A stretch of DNA of 64,000 nt from NCBI RefSeq assembly GCF_000968135.1, contig NZ_FO538765.1, positions 1,193,819 to 1,257,818 of the forward strand. The letters are read 5' to 3'. Positions 59,760-64,000 of this stretch are shown piece after piece. Source of the DNA: Magnetospira sp. QH-2 (GTDB taxonomy: Bacteria; Pseudomonadota; Alphaproteobacteria; Rhodospirillales; Magnetospiraceae). Made by a program: the position numbers and the translations under genes. Under the pieces are notes generated by a model. That model was not told where the DNA came from. It made no database searches and saw only the letters and a list, made by a program, of their open reading frames with translations. Within the stretch, counting starts at the first letter, position 1. Each line of letters begins with the position of its first letter.

Positions 59760-60173
59760 GTGAATGGAGAATCTGAATTGACAGAAGAACGTTTTCATAA
59801 GGATTTTCCTTATTTGTATACCCTGCTGAACAGAAGCTTTGGACAGCATTGTGATGCCTTGGGGCGGCGCATGGAAGCCAAGGTCGCCTATTACCGGGTC
59901 TTGGTTGAGGACGAAGACGGGGAAAAAGTCCTGCTAGAGATCGAAGCTTTTTTGAAATCTCCTTGGACCGGGCCGGAGGCAATCAAGGAGGCGTTCAGGC
60001 AGGCAGATGTGTGGTACCCCTACGCAGAAAGACGCTACAAAGGGGCCAGCGACCCGGACAATCGGGCCATCGGGTGGATTGAACAGATCCGCGATATCTT
60101 AATGGCTCCCATGTCTGACCAGGTCCGCCGAAACGCCGCGAAACTGGTTCGGATCGGTGACGAGTTCGATTAG
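59760..60173 (+). CDS. CdiI-like immunity protein
   Basis: A 137-residue acidic cytoplasmic protein beginning one base after the toxin stop, from GTG at 59760 (an in-frame TTG at 59778 is an alternative). The pattern FPYLYTLLNRSFGQHCDA, then a middle IEAFLKSPWTG and a helical end is that of CDI-type immunity proteins (small helical family with F..L..LL...F.qD). Its place and size match a cognate inhibitor for the RNase A-like tip. Confidence 0.7.
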   Translation: MNGESELTEERFHKDFPYLYTLLNRSFGQHCDALGRRMEAKVAYYRVLVEDEDGEKVLLEIEAFLKSPWTGPEAIKEAFRQADVWYPYAERRYKGASDPDNRAIGWIEQIRDILMAPMSDQVRRNAAKLVRIGDEFD

Positions 60174-60245
60174 GGATTACGGGGATTACGGTGGGATTAC
60201 GGTGACACTCCACTAATTAGCGCCGTCACCTGCCTAGTTGAGCGC

Positions 60246-60505
60246 ATGCCCATCCACGTCGAACAGGCCCTGGCCAAGAGCCCACCACCACTCCAATCCG
60301 ATCCCGATGATTCCTGGGACCGCATGGCCCCGCCCAAGCCGGAGGAAATCCAGGCCATCCGCGACAAGCCGTTGGCCGCGCGCACCCATGCGGATAAGCG
60401 CCGCCTCCATTGGGCCGAGGATTACGGGACCAACGAGGACATCCAGACCGAAACCACCGCGTTTTACAAGCTCAACAGCGAAGTGGGCGCGCCCAAGGGT
60501 CATCC
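60246..60505 (+). pseudogene. Truncated copy D of the toxin stalk
   Basis: Encodes MPIHVEQALAKSPPPLQSDP through KLNSEVGAPKGH, homologous to the part of the muramidase gene at 54750-55000, then breaks off into an IS3-type fragment. The preceding gap has repeated GGGATTACGG motifs (60172-60205) of the kind flanking transposase genes. Not functional as a protein on its own. Confidence 0.8.
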
Positions 60506-60702
60506 TACATCTCAAGCGACCTTGCCGACTGGCTGGAAGAAAGGGGCATGGACCATGTCCGTGGCGCGCTGTACCACCCTCAGGCACAAGGCAAGATCGA
60601 GCGCTTGCATCAGACTATGAAGAACCGCAACCTGTTGGAGAACTACTATCTGCCGGAAGACCTCGAAGGGCAGATCGGCACCTTCGTCGCGCATTACAAC
60701 TT
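60506..60702 (+). mobile_element. IS3-type transposase C-terminal fragment
   Basis: One frame reads SYISSDLADWLEERGMDHVR, then YHPQAQGKIERLHQTMKNR and FVAHYN, the end part of an rve integrase core as in IS3-family elements, including the catalytic Glu region (GKIERLHQ). Both sides are truncated. Confidence 0.8.
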
Positions 60703-61034
60703 GAGCCAGATCCTCCGCTACACAACAGGATTACTTGTCCCATTCATTTTGACCACGGACACAAGATCCGCCCGAAAGTGGACCAATCGTACAAGAATAT
60801 TTTTTCGGCTGCTGGAACAGGGGGCTATTCAACACCGCTGACCATCCCTGTCGGCGGATTTTACGCCTGAATAAAATGCTGATTAAGATTGTATGACGTC
60901 AAAAATTACTAAATAATTGATATATATTGACCCTTGTTTTCAAGCAATAGACTGGCATGAATTCTGCTTTCTCCATGATTGTGATCCAAGGCATGTCGCC
61001 AAGCGATGATAATCAAAACCAAGGAGAGAAAGCG
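60703..61034. other. Remnant and AT-rich gap
   Basis: About 330 bases. One frame can be read to 60870 (HFDHGHKIRPKVDQSYKNIF, then GTGGYSTPLTIPVGGFYA), possibly the end of an old toxin tip, but with no start. The rest (60880-60950) is AT-rich and presumably holds the promoter of the next gene; AGGAG lies 11 bases before its ATG at 61035. Confidence 0.4.
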
Positions 61035-61814
61035 ATGGTGCGATTTGTTCTGAAAGCCATGATCGTGATGGGGGCTATTGCCGTCCTATCGACCCGCGAA
61101 GCCCAGGCGACCGTGCTTTTTTATGATGACTTCGAGCAGGAGAGCGTGGGGCAGATCCCGTCCCAGTGGCAGAACTACATCTGGGCGCCCGGGTCCAATT
61201 ATGTGGTCGATACCCTGGCCTCGGAGGGAAGCCAGTCGCTCCGCCTGCAATCCTTTCGTTATCAACAAAGGGCGTTGATTGCACCAGGCACGTCCTATCA
61301 AGGGGATTCCGTCTTGAGCTTCGACTTCTACCTACCGGACGCCAGCGCTTATGGTTCCGGGGCTCGGTACGGGGGCGTAAGCTACATGGGCACGGATGTC
61401 TTGTTCCGCTATGCGGGGAACGGAGAGGCCGAGGCCATCTTAAATGCGCCGGGCTATCCCGGTACTCTGGGCAGCATTGGCACGGACCAGTGGCATACGG
61501 CAACAGTCCATATCGATTGGAGCGCCAGTCAATTCGCTCTCGATATCAATGGAATCCTGGTGTCGGGCTTGGCCTTTACGCAGAACACCAGCGGCAATTC
61601 CCATATTCTTGCTCGTGGGGACAACTGGCCCAACAGCCCTAATCTCTTATATATCGATCCCATCACCTTGGCCGCTGTACCCGTGGCCGAACCCGCTTCC
61701 CTGGCCTGCTTGGGATTTGGGCTCGCGGGTCTGGCCTGGGTCCGGCGGCGGGGCAGTGGTAAACAAAAGGCAGCGGAGCGCCATCCCGGTTACTCGCGCA
61801 CAATCAGCGGATAA
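61035..61814 (+). CDS. PEP-CTERM-type exported protein with lectin-like fold
   Basis: A 259-residue secreted protein. Signal peptide ends near STREAQA; the body reads as a jelly-roll (FYDDFEQESVGQIPSQW, VLSFDFYLPDASAYG, WHTATVHIDWSASQFALDIN), similar to LamG or concanavalin-type domains. The C-terminal VAEPASLACLGFGLAGLAW-RRR is a PEP-CTERM variant with Ala-Glu-Pro. Start at MVRFVLK; an upstream in-frame ATG lacks a ribosome site. Ends inside the convergent cupredoxin-like gene by 25 bases. Confidence 0.8.
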   Translation: MVRFVLKAMIVMGAIAVLSTREAQATVLFYDDFEQESVGQIPSQWQNYIWAPGSNYVVDTLASEGSQSLRLQSFRYQQRALIAPGTSYQGDSVLSFDFYLPDASAYGSGARYGGVSYMGTDVLFRYAGNGEAEAILNAPGYPGTLGSIGTDQWHTATVHIDWSASQFALDINGILVSGLAFTQNTSGNSHILARGDNWPNSPNLLYIDPITLAAVPVAEPASLACLGFGLAGLAWVRRRGSGKQKAAERHPGYSRTISG

Positions 61815-62251
61815 TCCGGGGTCGGGTTGAGAGGGCAGGAGAAAAGATAGTCGCCGGGCTTTAAGCTCACTTTGTAGTCTTTTGTCGTGCCTGGGGTCAG
61901 GCCGCCGCCGGACACGCTGGTCTTGCTCAATTTGTGTAAGGGGTTGCGCCAGTCATAGTCTTTGTCGCGCAGCCAGAATCCCAGTTCGTAAGGGACATTG
62001 CCATTCTTGACCCGGAAAATGTACTCGCCGGGTTTCAGCGCCATCGGCTTCACCGCGGCCATGCGGTCGGTGGCGCCTTGGGCGTTGATGGCCAGGCAGT
62101 CGGCTTTCTTGGTACTTTTGAAGCCGTGGTCAGGCTCCAGATCAAGGAACTGGCAAGGGACCTGAGTCAGGTCGATGACCGTCGGCGCAGCCCAGGCCGG
62201 AGCCGTGGCTGCGACAAACAGGGTGGCGGATAGGGCAATGAAGCGGATCAT
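61790..62251 (-). CDS. Exported cupredoxin-like protein
   Basis: A 153-residue protein with a signal peptide (RFIALSATLFVAATAPAWA) and a beta-sandwich pattern (MALKPGEYIFRVKNGNVPYELGF, VSLKPGDYLFSCPLNP). The cupredoxin ligand loop C..H..M is incomplete: Cys is present in FSCPLNP but the following His/Met are not, so type 1 copper is unlikely. Overlaps the YeeE-type transporter gene by 4 bases and is therefore its partner, perhaps a periplasmic binding component. Confidence 0.65.
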   Translation of the reverse strand: MIRFIALSATLFVAATAPAWAAPTVIDLTQVPCQFLDLEPDHGFKSTKKADCLAINAQGATDRMAAVKPMALKPGEYIFRVKNGNVPYELGFWLRDKDYDWRNPLHKLSKTSVSGGGLTPGTTKDYKVSLKPGDYLFSCPLNPTPDYPLIVRE

Positions 62252-63426
62252 GGTCGGATCTCCGTGGATTGGTTGCTCAGATTGAACAGGGGACGCAAAC
62301 GCACCCCAATGAAATTGCCGGGCAGGGCGCAAAGGAGCCACACCCAGCCATGCAGGCTGCCCGAGGCAATGCCGCTGAAAAAGGCGCCGATATTGCAGCC
62401 ATAGGCCAACCGGGCGCCGTAGCCCATGGCCAGTCCACCCATCACCGCCGCGGCGAGGTTGCGACGGTCGCGGGGCAGGGGCGTGAGAGTCTTTCCGGCC
62501 AAGGCGGCGGCGATCAGGGCGCCGCCCAGCAGGCCGATGTTCATGAGGGAGGTGCTGTCAGCCCAGACCGGACGGGCCAGCGCGGCTTGTTGAAAGGGGC
62601 CGCTCCAGAAGCTTCCGGCCTCGGGCATCCAGCCCATCAGCAGGGCGCCCTTGGCGGCCCAGAGGGAAAAGGCCCAGGTGATCGACCAGGCATGCCCGGC
62701 CACCACCAAGGTCAGCCAGTTAAGCAGAGCCAACAGAATGGCGCCCTGCAACAGCGGCCAGGGTCCCCGGATCAACCGATCCATGGAAAAATCCCCGTCC
62801 CACCATAGCGCCCGGCGCAAGCGCCCACCGGCGGCCCTGAACAGCAGCAAGATCAACCCGAGCGCGCCGATTTGCAGCGGTAGGGCGGCTTCCCAGCCCA
62901 GAGCCTGGCCGAGGCTGACACTGCCGATCCCGGTCCCGGCCAGACTTTCCCACCAGGCCAGATCCAGGCTGCCCCAAAAGGCTCCACCGCAGAAAAACAG
63001 CAAGACGAGAGCCGCCCGCGCCGAGCCGCCGCCCGCTGTGTACAGGGTCCCGGATGCACAGCCATCGCCCAGTTGCATGCCCATACCGAACAAGAAGGCG
63101 CCGAAGGCCATGGAAAGACCCACCGGCGCAATGGCGCCGCCGACGCCCTGCCCGAAGGCCTGACCTTGGGCCAGCACCGGAGCAAACAGCAGCATGGCCA
63201 AAATCAGCATCACGGCCTGAGCCGCCAGACCGGATAGGTCCTTGTCAACAAAGGCCCGCCGATAGGCAGAGGTGAACCCGAAGGCCGCGTGATACAGGGT
63301 TACGCCCAGGGCGACGCCGATCCACAGCAGCCCGGGCAGCCGGTCGCCCTCCGCCGCGCTCAGAAACGTCAGCGGAGCGAGAATGACGATGGCGACGGTC
63401 AAAAGGGGCAAGCGGGGCGTATCCAT
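62248..63426 (-). CDS. YeeE/YedE family (thiosulfate/sulfur-compound) transporter
   Basis: A 392-residue membrane protein with about ten helices. The repeated family motifs are GMGMQLGDGCASGTLYTAGGG near residue 115 and YGCNIGAFFSGIASGSLHGW near residue 350; the Cys residues in these are the ones that relay thiosulfate in TsuA-type proteins. The C-terminal end overlaps the cupredoxin-like gene. Substrate might be thiosulfate or another reduced sulfur compound. Confidence 0.88.
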   Translation of the reverse strand: MDTPRLPLLTVAIVILAPLTFLSAAEGDRLPGLLWIGVALGVTLYHAAFGFTSAYRRAFVDKDLSGLAAQAVMLILAMLLFAPVLAQGQAFGQGVGGAIAPVGLSMAFGAFLFGMGMQLGDGCASGTLYTAGGGSARAALVLLFFCGGAFWGSLDLAWWESLAGTGIGSVSLGQALGWEAALPLQIGALGLILLLFRAAGGRLRRALWWDGDFSMDRLIRGPWPLLQGAILLALLNWLTLVVAGHAWSITWAFSLWAAKGALLMGWMPEAGSFWSGPFQQAALARPVWADSTSLMNIGLLGGALIAAALAGKTLTPLPRDRRNLAAAVMGGLAMGYGARLAYGCNIGAFFSGIASGSLHGWVWLLCALPGNFIGVRLRPLFNLSNQSTEIRP

Positions 63427-63490
63427 GCCCCTAAGGTGGCGGATCCTCTGCGCACAGCCCAGTCAAGGCGACTCACTTATTGGTGAGGTC

Positions 63491-63964
63491 CTATTCCTTC
63501 GGTCCGCCATTGGTCCAGATGCCGTGGCCCCGCTCACGGGCCTGATGCTCTACTTTCAGCAATTGCGGCGCGGTTTCCGGGTCGGCCTGGGCCCAGCCGG
63601 TATAGACCATGCCCTTGGACAGGTCGTAGCGGTTGGCCTCGCAGCGGGCCAGCGGGCAGCCATCGGCGCGACGGTCGCCAAAGGTCTTGCAGGTTACCTG
63701 CGTCCCGGCGGTCAGGTCCATCAACCCCGTGGCGGCAATGCGGTTGCACTCAAAGGTCTTGCCCGAGCGGGTAAAACAAGACAGTCCCGGTGCCGGGGCC
63801 TTGATGCCCATGAGACAGAAAGTCTGGCCGTTCACCCGCAGCATATCGGCAGCCAGTACCTGTGCCCGGCCGGAAGCCATGGACATGTTAAAGGCTTCAG
63901 CCTGGCCAGCGACAAGCAATGACATCAATAGCATCGATAGCGCGACAATTCTTGGTCCCCACAT
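63491..63964 (-). CDS. Exported staphylococcal-nuclease-fold protein lacking catalytic residues
   Basis: A 157-residue secreted protein. The OB-fold order of thermonucleases is present (DMLRVNGQTFCLMGIKAPA, CEANRYDLSKGMVYTGWAQA, EHQARERGHGIW), but the catalytic Asp/Arg/Glu of VxDGDT, IRLxGIDAPE are replaced (AADM, FCLMGIKAPA). Extra Cys residues may form disulfides. A non-catalytic binding role is likely. 35 bases remain to the window end. Confidence 0.75.
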   Translation of the reverse strand: MWGPRIVALSMLLMSLLVAGQAEAFNMSMASGRAQVLAADMLRVNGQTFCLMGIKAPAPGLSCFTRSGKTFECNRIAATGLMDLTAGTQVTCKTFGDRRADGCPLARCEANRYDLSKGMVYTGWAQADPETAPQLLKVEHQARERGHGIWTNGGPKE

Positions 63965-64000
63965 GGCTCGATCTCCCCGCGATGCGACAGGCGTCTATCT

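Noticed and set aside
1-64000. tRNA, rRNA and magnetosome genes
   Set aside because: None could be recognised by eye; a covariance-model scan would be needed to exclude tRNAs fully.

Overview
The window looks like a chromosomal stretch from a GC-rich alphaproteobacterium of the Rhodospirillales type, a metabolically flexible denitrifier. The signs are a complete nap-nor-nos set, both UbiE- and MenA-type quinone genes, PEP-CTERM proteins, several PAS/periplasmic-binding-domain histidine kinases, and gene sizes and codon use typical of that group. The species cannot be fixed from the sequence, and no magnetosome, rRNA or tRNA genes were seen.

Layout. 0-7 kb: signalling and housekeeping genes (response regulator cut by the window edge, MazG-like pyrophosphohydrolase, membrane adenylate/guanylate cyclase with a TerB-like partner, a CysH-like protein lacking its catalytic Cys motif, a Nudix protein, and a PDZ lipoprotein of unknown function). 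7.2-13.6 kb: napFDAGHBC, the periplasmic nitrate reductase operon. 13.8-17 kb: moeA-modB-modC-like, serving molybdenum cofactor and molybdate supply; the ModC-like ATPase has lost most catalytic motifs. 17-19.4 kb: a hybrid-sensor histidine kinase. 19.5-25.7 kb, minus strand: norCBQDE, a NorF-like gene, a 56-residue membrane ORF and a bacteriohemerythrin (nitric oxide reduction). 25.8-28.9 kb: ubiE, menA, a BASS transporter and a Coq10-like gene. 28.8-40 kb, minus strand: nosZ, two dihaem cytochromes, nosB-D-G-H-F-L-Y and a third dihaem cytochrome, an arrangement matching the clade II (atypical) nitrous oxide reductase cluster. 40.2-42 kb: two Crp/Fnr-type regulators and a DnaB-N-like small protein. 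FNR/Dnr-type 14-mers lie before napF, norC and between nosZ and the regulators. No nitrite reductase gene is present, so the NO2- to NO step must be encoded elsewhere or be absent.

42-53.7 kb: a double-receptor histidine kinase, a PEP-CTERM protein, glutathione reductase, a metallo-beta-lactamase-fold protein, a PhnD-like binding protein paired with a histidine kinase, rimO, and a curious group made of a His-rich hypothetical protein, a small NPC-repeat protein and a cytochrome P460-like protein carrying an N-terminal array of 18 NPC triplets.

54-60.9 kb is an accessory island that I regard as the most novel part. Four copies or partial copies of a roughly 90-residue module (containing AFYKLNSEVGAP and GPDADPDHVR) are joined to different C-terminal domains: a GH108-like muramidase (frameshifted and interrupted by an IS5-family element) and an RNase A-like toxin tip preceded by RTX-like repeats and followed at once by a CdiI-like immunity gene. 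Fragments of IS110- and IS3-type transposases are fused to module copies. This has the architecture of a polymorphic toxin locus with displaced cassettes. 61-64 kb returns to ordinary genes: a second PEP-CTERM protein, a cupredoxin-like protein overlapping a YeeE/YedE transporter, and a nuclease-fold protein without its catalytic residues.
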